Of a stretch of DNA of 64,000 bases, positions 22,701 through 33,800 are shown in pieces. A program made the position numbers and the translations under genes. The DNA lies in contig JAQOTA010000027.1 in assembly GCA_029532415.1 (NCBI GenBank), positions 310,001-374,000 of the forward strand, written 5' to 3'. The notes beneath the pieces were generated by a model, which was given only the letters and a program-made list of their open reading frames with translations, made no database searches and was not told the origin of the DNA. Each line of letters opens with the position of its first letter. Position 1 is the first letter of the stretch. Origin of the DNA: Marasmius tenuissimus. Taxonomy: Eukaryota > Basidiomycota > Agaricomycetes > Agaricales > Marasmiaceae.

Positions 22701-24675
22701 CATCACGGGAAGATTTCGAGACCCCATCCGGTCGGCAGATGCTGGGCGTGGCGGCCACATACCTGGATGAGGGTTTGGCAATTGCTTTTATCCAGTACGT
22801 GATCTTGACCTACCACGTTCGACGGCAACTGACGATCGATCTTAAGGGAGCACCTAAGAAGACTCGTCGACAAACATGACAAATCGAAGGTCCCCGACCC
22901 GGCTGTGGAGAAAGAGATCAGGATACGACGAACGAAGTGTGAAGCTCGTATAACCAGCTTTCGGAAGACGCAGGTGGACTTGATGACACCCGACGCCGCC
23001 TCACATTACCGGAACAGCCCTCCATGCCATCCCGAAAACCAATTACTTTGGACACCAGTGGACTTCACTCCACAACAGCGGTTGGACTACGGGCTCACAA
23101 AACTCGCTACGGAGCAGGCAAAACTCATTCAAGGCAAACTATACGACATCATTCGTGCCTTGCAGACTTCAGTGAAGAGGCTGACCCAGGCCTTCGATCG
23201 CAAAAATAAAACCGGCTCTGGCGTAGATCACAACACTCGTGCTCTGGCTCAGATTGTTGATCTCCAGCACGACCGAGAAAAGTTTCTGCTCGATTACCGC
23301 TTTCTGCGCGGGATGCTTGATCAATTGGGTGCGCTGGATGTGGAGGAGTGGCCGCAACTGAAGACTGAGGATACATATCGAAAATCGACGGAAGCAAGGC
23401 GCATCCCGGGGGCATCCCATATTGAGGAGGGCGCGCTGTGGGGGAAGGTTGGTGTTGGAAACTCGCAGGCGGCGAGCAAACGGTCGGAGCAAGTGGAGTC
23501 CCGAGATTCGGATGAGCCGACTAATGACGGGCCCAGGTTGTACGGTATGTCCGCTTCGTCAGTTTACTTTTCGTTCCCCACATAGTTTCCTCACGTCGCT
23601 CCCCTCTCACTCGCCATTTACCCTCTTGGTTCCCCGCATTGTTGTTCCCTTGCCTCGTTCACTTGTTTTGTTCTCCCCTCGTCTCGTTCACTTGTTTTGT
23701 TCTCCCCTCGCCTCGTTTTCTCGTATTGTTCCCTTGTGTCGTTCCCTCTTTCGTTCTCCTGTCATTTCCGAGACGCTCACACCTGACCCATGCAGGCACC
23801 AGGATGTCAGTCGCACGATCCAGGAATCCAAGTAGGGAAAACCATCTATGTGATTTTTTCCCTCGCCATGCTAACGAACGCGCAGATCAATCCAAGAAAT
23901 CGGGTTCAGGTTCAGGCAAACCAGTTGCTAAACCAGCCACGTCTTCGCACAGCGGTGATACCGGTGGTCAAGCTACAAACCACCCAGCTGTCAAGGGTGA
24001 CTCGCTCACAGATTCTCCTCAAAAGCAGCCTTTCCAAGAGCTAGAGGAGACCGAAATTGATCTTCAGGAGCAGAGAGCGGACGGATGGATATGGACCCGT
24101 GGCAAAATGGCGGAAATGAACACAACCGATGTGCAAAAATGGAGTGAAAAAGGTGAGCGGCTGTCGCGGATGTCTTGTCACAATTCACCAATGCTGTTCA
24201 CAGAGGACAAACTCCAATTCCATCGAACAGATGCTGAATACGAACGTGTTCAGGAGGAATTGGAGTTCAAGCACGCTTGTTTTCATCGAGCCATTCGTTT
24301 CTTCGCAAAAAAGTCGACGCTCTGGGAGGAAGCCGCTTCCAATTCCGACTCACCAGGGAAGGCAGCCTACGCAAAGGAGAAAGCAGCGATGTATGACGCC
24401 CTTCGTGCTGACTGTCAGTACAAACTTGAACTGTGTGGAATGGAAGAGTTCGTCAATATTCCGGAAGGCAAAACTCTGGCAGATCAAGTCAAAGAATGGC
24501 GCGTCAAGGAGAATAAACTTTTCCCTCGCGACCGGTAAGGGATCGCTCCTCGCCATACCTTCCTTATCTGATTCCATTTTCAGTTTGAAAAATCGTCCAG
24601 CGTTTGTTGATCCAACGATACACTCCAAGGGCTTCAAGGACACTCGCGAGGGTGTTGAGACATATTGTGGGTTCC
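19790..24675 (+). pseudogene. KDZ (Kyakuja-Dileera-Zisupton) transposase with CxC-type cysteine cluster, decayed
   Basis: At least a dozen short-intron exons follow the KDZ layout. An N-terminal region (LHLDNFSGIPVNIVVASSPY) precedes a cysteine cluster (CSCGG, CYECLSLPLLCERC), with a HDGNVCPK segment present twice. The transposase core follows: LTLDGNYHANHYAKKNLDPN (Asp at 21438), KFKNMDISGIVNCQC, SYDAMCSY (Asp at 21921) and GETAEQPWDTINRWGASTRQ (candidate Glu), then GDWNWRK. The C-terminal half continues with YRFLRGMLDQLG and a charged helical tail. These are the expected RNase-H-like DDE residues. The gene cannot give full-length protein: TGA stops at 20271-20273 and 20583-20585, and a +1 G at about 22846-22848 shifts the frame. 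Both TGAs are one C-to-T change from CGA. Start and end are approximate; the last ORF stop is 24538, with a possible further exon to about 24675. Confidence 0.85.
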
Positions 24676-27600
24676 CCTTCGCCGTGGTCATATTTCTCGC
24701 TGATTTCTCGCATCAGAATCCTGTTCACTCCCTCTCAGTCACGTTCGCTCCTTCTCACTGCTGCTCACAACGTTCACCCCAATGATGTTCTCTCGTACCT
24801 TGTTCTCCCGTACCTTGTTCTCTTGTACCTTGTTCTCTCGCACCTTGTTACTCTATTTTGTTGACTCGTAGTATTGCCTTGTAATCATTTCACTTGTAGT
24901 CAGTTTGTAGTTCACTCTTGTAATCATCTCGCTCAAAGTCAGTTTGTAGCTTACCCTTGCCTTGGAAATCGATCAGACTACACTCTCACCCCTTGGATGA
25001 CGTCTGGCCTCTTCGTGGCCCAAGGGATCAGTAGTTGAGGAACCCATCCTCAACGAAGCCAACAGACGTCTGGCCGCCTGTGCGAGCTGTAATAGGGACC
25101 TACAAAGGCACCAGGTGCGTCTTCTTTCATTTCTCCTGGCGTCGCCCCCAGTTGACTTTGAGTCAGGTCTGATTACGTCGTGCGCCGTCGGCTCGTGTGG
25201 TTCCCCACCTGCACTTCAAATTCGAAGTCGATTCGTGCAGTGAAACCGAACCACTGACAGTCCCTTTCTCCCCGCATCAGCCTTCTCGATGAGAACAAGA
25301 ACTATAAGGGAAGGGGAATGTGATCATACGAAAAAGTCGTTCAACATTACGGGGCTCAACAAACTCAACGGTCGGGTGGCTGGGACGACTGAAGCTCAAT
25401 TTGGGAACGTTTCGGTCCTCCCTCGTAGTGAATCAATCGTTCACTTTCGTAAAAAGGTGCACGGACCATCCAACAAGGGAGAGCAGGGAACGACCAAACC
25501 TTATCCTTGCGAAACCTCACCCCCTTCACTGCGATTTCCGCGTCTTATCGACCGCCTCGAACAGAGTTAATCGAGGTTCACTGCAGTTCGTTCACCTGTA
25601 CCCCTCGTTCTCGTTCGTTCTCGTCTGTGTCGTTCTCTCCCCAACGCCGCTCCCACTTCCGCAGATAGCTCGCCAACCCCCACGTCACAAGGAGAAGCAT
25701 GAACTCGAGCTCTTCTATGCCCGACACTCCTTCACCTGCATCGTCAGCATCTCTCAAAACGCCTATTGGCCCCGAAGATGTTTTCTGCGAAGATCCACGG
25801 TGTGGACGTTCACTACGACGGCTTCTCTATCCGCGAAGATGTTCCGCCGACACATTCTCTCAAGGGGAAGATGTTTGCTCATCCTCACACCGTGCGGCTG
25901 GTTACATTGGGTCTTATCGTTCATCCTTTTCAATTCTCATTCCCTCTTCCCGAACTCGAAGCATTGAGTGGCTCTTCCATATCACTGTACCGTGCTCAAA
26001 CGGACTTTCTTTCGCTATCTATACCCCATACTCTCATTTCACCGAACGACTATATGTCTCCTCTTTTCGTCCACGCGACTCACTCATATATGAATACGGG
26101 GTGATTGTCCATCGTTCGGTTGGTTGTCTATCACACGATTCTCCCCGTGTTAGCGTTGGGAGAAACAGCAGTCAAATATTTGGACCTTGTGGCCTGAAGG
26201 TTTCTGATATATCGTTTTCTCGGTGGTTCTCTTCATTTTCTGCTCCCCACTCTTCTCGTCCCCCCTTCTCGCAGTTATGATCTCTCATTTTCGATTCTCC
26301 CTTCTCACTCCGTCCTGTCTTTGTTCCCCATTTGCGTTCACCTTCCTCGTTCTCGTTCTCGTCTATCTTCAAGGGGATGGAGAAGGAACAAGAACTCATG
26401 CGTTCTCACAGTAAGCACTACCAATCGGAGAACAAGCTTTCCCCTCACTACCGGTAAGTGATCGCTCCCAGCTATGTCTACCAGTATTGAATTCCAAATT
26501 CTGGTGTGAAGAATCGTCCAATATCTGTCGATCCAACGATACACTCCGAGGGATTCAAGGACACTCGTGGGATGTCGAGACATACTGTAGGCTCCCGTTC
26601 GCCATGACTATATTTCTCGCTCACCTCTCGCTTTAGAATCTTGCTCGCTCCCTGTCGGTATCGCTCACTCGCTCTCACTGCTGCTTGACCCAGGTGTTCA
26701 CCCCATTGTTGTTCAGCGCAGCTCATTCACTCTAGCTCGTTCACTCGCGTTCTGGCGTAACTGAACAACCGTATGAAACTGAACACCATCTCCACAACTG
26801 GAACGGTGATGTCCGTGTCTTTACGTCTTTGGCCCCCTTTGTCAGCGAGGACCGTTCACGGGCTACTCAATCGGCTCGTGCGGTTCCCCATCTGCACTTC
26901 AAACTTAAAGTCGAGTAGTGGAGTGAACCCGAATCACTGACAGTCCCTCCTCCGCATCAACGTTCTCGACGAGAACAAGCACTATTTGAGAAGGGGAAGA
27001 TGATCATACGAAGGTCGTTCAACGCTCCGGGACTCAACAAACTCAACGGTTGGGTGACAGGGAAAACTGAAGCTTCGTAGAACAACGTGGGAACGCTTTC
27101 AGACCTCCCTCGTAGTGAACCAATCGTTCACGTTCGTGAAAAGGTACACGGATCTTTTAACGAGGGAGAGTAGAAAACGACCAAACCTCTAACACTCGCG
27201 AAATCTCACCGCCGGTTCCGCGCCTTATCGACCCCGAGCAGAGCAAATCGAGGTTCACCGTACATCGTTCGCCTGTACCCCTCGTTCTCGTCTGCGTTGT
27301 TCTCCCCACCCGTTCTCGCCCGTCGTTCACACCCACCGTTCACTTGGTCCTTGATTGGCGTTCAAACAAGCCGCTGATGCTGGCAGTCATCGTCAGCCGC
27401 TTCCGCAGAAAGCTCGCCAACCCCTCGTCACAAGGAGAAGCATGAAACTCGAGCTCTTCTATGCCCGACACTCCTTTGCCTGCATCTTCAGCATCTCCCA
27501 AAACGCCTATTGGCCCCGAAGATTTTCCCGCAAAGATCCACGGCGTGGACGTTCAGTACGACGGGCTCTCTATCTGCGAAGGTGTTCCACCGACACGTCC

Positions 27601-28105
27601 TCTTAAGGGGAAGCTATGTGCTCATGGCGCACCGTGCGGCTTGTGGGTCTTCCTGTCGGTTTCGTTCACTCACTATCACCGCCGCTCACTTCAAGTGTTC
27701 ACCTCGGTCGGTTTACGAGTGAACCTTAACCATTGGCGGCCCATGTCTTCTGTGTCAACGTTCTCGACGAGAACGAGACCTTGCTAATGGCGTTCGTCGG
27801 AAAAGGAATCCGATCATATGAAGAAGTTGTTCGACTTGAGGGCGCTGAACGGGTGTTCAACAAACTCAAAAGGTCGGGTGGCTCGGACCACCGAAACTTT
27901 GTAGAACAACTAGAGGATACGAGAGGGAGTGAATCAATCATTCTCGTTAGCGGACAAAGGTATACGGACCGTCTATCAAGACCAGGAATGGTCGGACTTG
28001 TGTCATTTGCGAATGTCACCCCCCTTTACCGCGAACAGATGCCTTATCAACTGCCCAAAGCAGTTGGGGTTGAACGGTTCACGATCTTAAGTTTCGGGGT
28101 CTGAA
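24509..28105. repeat. repeated 3' DNA of the KDZ element: blocks X and Y
   Basis: Block X (end of the KDZ gene: ACCGGTAAG intron, then GATCCAACGATACACTCC) occurs at about 24509-24790 and 26430-26715. Block Y (GGCTCGTG(T/C)GGTTCCCC ... CACTGACAGTCCCT ... CAACAAACTCAACGGT ... AAAACGCCTATTGGCCCCGA) occurs at about 25190-25910 and 26874-27650, with a third partial copy at about 27750-28105. Order is X1, ribozyme-like copy B, Y1, X2, Y2, Y3, all in the same orientation. Short frames in Y (SSSMPDTPxPASSASxKTPIG, then AKIHGVDVxYDG) may be coding remnants; copies 1 and 2 differ by a frameshift there. No function is recognised. Confidence 0.75.
24990..25070 (+). ncRNA. candidate HDV-like self-cleaving ribozyme, copy B
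   Basis: An 81-nt double pseudoknot. P1 is CCCTTGG (24990-24996) with CCAAGGG (25020-25026); P2 is GACGTCTG (24999-25006) with CAGACGTC (25063-25070). P3 is GCC/GGC with loop TCTTCGT, close to the HDV L3 loop TCCTCGC. P4 is TTGAGG/CCTCAA (25035-25053). The P4-P2 joint starts CGAAG (C at 25054), matching HDV genomic CGAAT and antigenomic CTAAG. An AG in the P1-P4 linker (25030-25031) could pair with the CT of the P3 loop as P1.1. Predicted cleavage is between 24989 and 24990. The C at the first P1 position is atypical. Confidence 0.6.
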
Positions 28106-29330
28106 GCCCTCGTCCCCTGCTGCGCCGTTTTCTCGATGGTCCTCCTTGTATATGTCCCCGATTTCCTCCTTCCCCTTCTTATAGTTCCCTTCTCCCCACG
28201 TTCTCTATACTCCGTTCTCCTCGTTTCGTTCCCCCGAAGTTCCGTTTTCCTTTCCCGCTCTCCCCTCGGTTTCTGTTCCCCGTTCTTCTCATCCCCGTTC
28301 TTCTCATCCCCGTTCTCCTCATCCCCGTTCTCTCCTCATCCCCTTTCCCGTACTTCTGTTCTCCCGTCATCCTCGTTTAGGTCTTCCCGTTTCCACGTTC
28401 CTACAAGGAGAAGGAACGGAAGTGGGAAGCCCTGAGCCCCCGTCGTCTTGAAAGGCTGCGCTACTAGCGTTCTACCTTCAAATTTCGGTCTGTAACTTTT
28501 CTGCAGCTTCAGATCCTTCTGATCTTTAACTGAAACTGAATGCAGAGCACGATTCTGGCATGCTGCTTACAAGTGCATAAGACTTCTCATAACTCAACGC
28601 GTCACCCTTCGTTTCCTTAGGTTTTTCAGCGGGCCCTTCCCCGTCACTTACCTCGTCTTACCTCTTCATACTCCTTTTGATATTGTTTCTATCACGCTTT
28701 ATGTCCTATGGTCTCTCGTCCCCTCACACGTCGTGCTTCGTCTTGCTCATTGTTGTTTTGCTATCGAGTCTCTTCGCCCATACTATAATGGTGTTGCTTA
28801 CGGATCACCAGTCCCTTCGGGAACGAGCTCGAGTTTGTTCCGCCTTCTCACCTTCCCTCCTTCCCTCCTTCTGGATTGGTACAAGACCAACTGCAAGGTC
28901 AATAGGACTCAGATCTCACGCTCTTCTCATTCTCCCTGTGTTTCTCTCCTCGAGGTTCCCTTGTTTATATCATCGTTCTCCCCCCCTCGTTCTCTCTCCC
29001 CCTTCCCTCGTTCTCTCCTTTCTCCGTTCTCTCTCCTCCTCGTTCTCTTCTCCCCTTTTTCGTCCTTGACCTCTGTTACTTTCCTCCCGATCTCCTTGTC
29101 AAATCGCTCACGTCATCAAAGGGCGCGGCCAACTCTATTTTTATCCACGGGAAAAGCTTAATTGACAGAAGTAATTCATTTCGTTTCACCTCCGTCGTTC
29201 ACCTCCCCGTCCTCATCGTTCACCTCCCTGTTCTCATCGTTCTCCTCCCTGACCTCATCGTTCTCCTTCTCGTTTTTTTCGTTCTCCTTGTCGTCTTCGC
29301 CGTTCATTCATACAGACCGATATTTAGCCT
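28106..29330. repeat. pyrimidine-rich GTTCTC/GTTCAC low-complexity DNA
   Basis: Degenerate reiterations of CGTTCTC(C)TC, TTCTCATCCCC and GTTCAC(C) dominate (for example four near-identical CCCCGTTCT(T/C)CTCAT units at 28278-28335). Open frames here are low-complexity Ser/Phe/Leu/Pro translations and not convincing genes. Segments from about 29290 may hold an untranslated exon of the next gene. Confidence 0.7.
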
Positions 29331-29527
29331 CGGACACGAGCTCAAACGAAAAGGTACGTTTGCATACTATCATATCAATAGTTTTGCTAACATACGAATC
29401 TTTCCTTCACTTCTCCCTTCCCTATTTCTTTTTCTACCGGCACTGCTTCGTCCTCGCAGTCTACAAATATCATCATCTCCAAGTTATCGACATCCACCTC
29501 CGCACCTCCGTCACTACGAAAACCAGC

Positions 29528-30038
29528 ATGCATCATCGGACATACCAACGATTCCGTTCCATCGAATCCCGCTACCGTAGTCGACGGCAAAGAAAAGCGA
29601 GCGTGAACGACAACGAAGGCGACGTTTACATGCTGGAGGGCAGGTTCCGTAGGAAGACCTTTGTGAAGGTCGGAAGATCAGTCGACTTCGAGCGACGCCT
29701 TGAACAACATCAGAAGACTTGCAAGGGCGTCATTTGGAGGGTAGTTGGGATATGGCCCGCGGTTCATTGCCACAAAGCCGGTGTGTGGCATATTTCTCCT
29801 GAAAGCCAGTGCTGACTCTCCTCTAGAGTCTTGCATCCACCTCAAGATGAAATCTCGCGGATTCAACAAAACTCAGATGGAGTGTTCCTGTACGTCCTTC
29901 CCCCTGATCCTCGATCCCGTTTCTCACTCTCGTGCAGGCAGGAGAAAACATAGCGAGTGGTACGAATACCCGGGGATGACCACCGAACAAGCTTTGGCCC
30001 GTGCCGAATGTATCATCTTGAAGCATCGTAAAGTGTAA
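29528..30038 (+). CDS. T5orf172 / GIY-YIG-like domain protein, 138 aa
   Basis: Exons 29528-29780, 29827-29889 and 29938-30038 join in frame with introns of 46 and 48 bp. The sequence EGDVYMLEGRF...FVKVGRSVDFERRLEQHQKTC matches the start of the T5orf172 (DUF1766) family, a GIY-YIG-nuclease relative: a VYxL strand, then VKVGRS, then an Arg/His-bearing helix. The later CSCRRKHSEWYEY corresponds to the family's Cys and HxEWF ending. GIY-YIG enzymes cut DNA, and mushroom genomes carry many such proteins of unknown role. The ATG at 29528 is the first in frame before the domain. An upstream exon in the pyrimidine-rich DNA is possible. It lies at the right side of the GTTCAC-rich domain. Confidence 0.65.
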
Positions 30039-30894
30039 ACAAACCTCATTCTTGATCCCTATCCCGTATCTCAACCAAGTATAGCGTACCAAAAAACCAA
30101 AAAACAACTACATACAGGTTACGCGCGCACCGCCAACTCTTCACAACCTCCCTTGGTCTCTGCGGTGAGTGTCGTCTTGACTCGATCCAGAATAGCATAC
30201 TGATATTCTCTTGCTGCTCCTGAAGCTGACCGTCTGTATCCTGGCCTGTTCGATTGCCTCGACGTTGCAATCGAAAGCCAGCAACATCGACAGAACGAGC
30301 ACTGTCTCGTTCACTGTACCTCGTTCACATCTACGTTCACCCTCGCTTGCTCACCGTTTTTGCTTGCCAGTTTCCCTCCTAACTTGCTCGTTCACTCCAA
30401 CCCTGTCCTAGTTTCCCCAGTTCGCTCGCTCATCCTGGTTCAGTAGTTCACTCTTCGTTCACCTCCGTTCACTCATTGCTGTTCCCCAACCAGTTCGCTC
30501 ACTTTATCCCATATCCTCCTTGTCCACCCCGTTTTATTCGTTACTCTACTGTTCAGTATTAACAATATAACGCCTAATACATTGTGCCTTGAGCACGTTC
30601 ACTACGTTCACCACGCTCACCGTGCTTTTCACCTCAGTTGGGTTGGGACCGGACTTGTTCACTTTTCGCGTGTCCAATTTTTCACTTAACCTCCCTGTGA
30701 TGGACAGACGACGTGTTGGTCGGGCCAGTAACATACCATCCATATCGAATGGGACGTCTGTCGAGAAGAGATTCGGATGAACCTGAGAAAGCAAATCCGG
30801 CGGTTCACTGGCGTGGGGCATCCCATAGCCTGAAGTATGGCGAACCTGGAAGCGATCGACGTTCGTTGATGAACTATAGTCGAGGGATGATTCG
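30039..30894. other. intergenic, right edge of the GTTCAC-rich domain
   Basis: GTTCAC and relatives recur to about 30660 (for example at 30597-30620), then stop. Minus-strand codons near 30546-30890 (SLDYSSSTNVDRF and so on) are Ser/Asp-rich and might be a frameshifted continuation of the neighbouring gene's tail. No separate gene is supported. Confidence 0.45.
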
Positions 30895-33800
30895 CTAGGA
30901 TCCAAATTCCGCTACGGCCGTGTTTCTACCTGGAAGTGGACATATGGGCCGTACATTGAGTTCCTTGATTATTATGGTCTGCCTGCCGCTGGTGGTGTCG
31001 TTCTTGTGACAAAGAACCTGCGAGGGGTTCCAGACGTATAAGGAGATGAGGTGGTAACAGAAAATGGGCTGAGAACGCACCTGTTCTGTATGAATGTCAT
31101 GGTTCTTAATCCCTCCTTCTCCAGCGACAGTCCTTCGGCGCTTGTTGACAATGTAATCTGAGGTAGTATGTTCATAATTCACAGCGGCATTCACGGGGAC
31201 AAAATCTGGGTGGATCTTTGGTTAGAACCAAGAGACCATGTGCTCTACCGAGCCACTCACCAATGTCGCCGCTGAAAGATGACGTCTCAGAGGCCCTGAC
31301 TCTTTCATTCTCGTGCTCAGGTCGAATGTCTAAGAGCCGTCCTGAGTCGACGGTGGTCCGTGTACTAGCTGAATTTGTGTCGGCGGTGAAGCAACCTAGA
31401 TTGACATGACATCCGGGATGTCCAAGACTAAGTAAGCTTGTAGATAGCTGGCGAAGACAGAACACACCTTCATATACATTCTCAAATCGACTTGAATCGT
31501 TTATTGAAGTAAAAATATAGTAATCGGTTCCTACATGTCGAGCAAATTCGATAGTATCTGGGTCAAAGTCTCGGAGGAGTTGGTATTCTCGAATCAATTG
31601 GTAACGATCAGTGGTCCAGCAGTAGGAGAAGTCGAGAGAGTTAAATTCAAGCTCGATGGGAAGGCCGAGCTTATTACAGGTTTCGGGTGAGAGAGAAGAT
31701 TCGCCACTCTCTTGGAAAGACCAGAAATGGAAGGCGGAGGTGGCACCGTTGGGCATGTTAAGGGGAGGCGGAAGAAAAAAAAAGAAAATCGCTTGTCGGT
31801 CTCGGAGTTCGCGTTCAACCTCGCATCGAGAACAATGGCCAGACAACGACCCTTGGGGCACGACCAGTCCTGGAAATCGTCAAAAGATGGGAAACGAAAC
31901 GGAAAAAATAACGTACTGTAAAGGCTGAGATCTTCTTGTAACGATATTCCACGAGTATGCAATACACTCAACGCCTGCGACAACCAAACACTTGCCGCGT
32001 CCAAATTCGAGTGCAATGAAAACTCCCCTTCGGTGCTTTCTCTGAGCCGGAATCTACTCGAGCCACATCAGGAAAACCGTACACTAGAAATATCTGCTAA
32101 TTACGAGAATTATGCGAAATTTGTAGAAAATTCCCGAAATCCCCATGTCCGAGAAATTCCAGGAATCGCACGGCCCTAAAATTTGCTTTGCGTTATTTCG
32201 AGAAATTGGGAGCATAATGCCCTCAATTTCGAGAGACTTTCCTGCAATGTCTCCCCATTTTCGTTCCATTTTCTTGACAGATATCACGCGCGGGGAGATT
32301 ACAATGAAAGCAGATGATTAGATTGTTTCTACTAAAAAGAACATATGGTACTAGTTGACTCAATGTATATACAGTAGTAGTAAGGAGTGGCGAATTAGTA
32401 CGTACTCAAGAGGCTCAAGCCTCAGTTGTATGTTCCACAGGCTGAGCTACAACGGAGGGATCAGTGGGGCCAGAAGCGATGGCCGACCAGTCAATGGCAC
32501 CCATGAGGGCCTGATTGACGGCACTGGGTTGCGATCCTCGACTGAATCATAATCAGCAAACGTTCCCAGCGTTTGAATACAGCACTCACGTGGCTTGAAT
32601 GTAGATACCGTGCATAAGTTGATGATACCGGGTGCGGTTTTGCTTCTCAATGCGATTGAGGATGTCAATGGCGAGCTTCCACACCCCATCCAGCTCCTTG
32701 GTGGGAAAGCTCTCATTGACCCCACTCGAATGATCCTGGAGACATGCATGGATCTATAAAACCGTCAGTAGCAGATACAAAAGGTACTAATGATACATAC
32801 CGCAGCACATGCAAGTGCGACCATTCCCTTCGGGACTTCCAGCTCATTGGGCCACAAGCTCTCCGTTGATGTGAATGTTGCATGTTGAAGAACGATACTG
32901 CCGTATTGGGTTGAGGTGAAGAAGGCCGCACGAATGTAGTCGGCGATAACGGTATGCTCCATCGGCCTCGAATAATCAAAGATGTTGGGCTTGAAAACGG
33001 GTCAGTCACAATACAATGTATCCATGTAATTGTCGAAACTTACCGCAATCTGAGGATAAATATATGTCCTATCATGAACCATTGCACCAGCACGGAGGCG
33101 ACTGTCGACCGAGGTGAGATTGAAAGATCCGAGGACAATTGAAGCCGGATTCTTGAGGTCCTTCCGTTCGTTCCCGATACGCCCGCTGACCTGTAAATCA
33201 ATCAGTCTGTTGAAGCTGGTTGACAGAAGACAGAAATAAAGAAAACCCACATAGCTCACAATTGGCTTGATGTATTGCTCAGAATCTCCCTCCTCAAGAC
33301 GGTGGCAGATATCACCCTCACCATCAAATCCTTCCTCCTCTGCAACCTCGACCAAAGCGGCATGTGCAAGCTGCTTCAGGCTCTCAACTCCGACCGGCGA
33401 GTACATGTCGTTTGTAATCATCTTGAGTTTACCGCGCGCAATACCGTTGACCATGATGCGGCGCATGGTGGGTGGTTGACCCGTGAGTTTAGCTTCGTAA
33501 GAACGGTTCTTTGCAGTGACAATGACATTGGTGCGCTCGTGCCATTGTACCGGGGCTGGGGCCGGGGCTGAAGGAGAGACGGCTGGTGTATTCTGGTTGC
33601 TGGAACTGGCAGGCGCTGTAACCGACAGGGGTGGAACTGGGCCGTGGCGAGATGTTGCGAGAGTTTCTGGGTTCACTCTAGGAAGCTAGAAAGGCAAAAA
33701 TGTCAGCACACAAAATAGAGTCTGAGTGTGATAAAATTACCTCCAATTCCAGCCGGCTGGCCCTTCGAGCATTAATGACTGAGACGAGCTGCTAAAATAG

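Noticed and set aside
28136..29161. Plus-strand frames of 99-142 codons in pyrimidine-rich DNA
   Set aside because: Low-complexity translation of GTTCTC/GTTCAC reiterations with no conserved content.
7390..30660. TET/JBP dioxygenase gene, which some fungal KDZ elements are reported to carry
   Set aside because: I found no HxD...H iron-binding motif in a plausible context in any of the genes of the domain.
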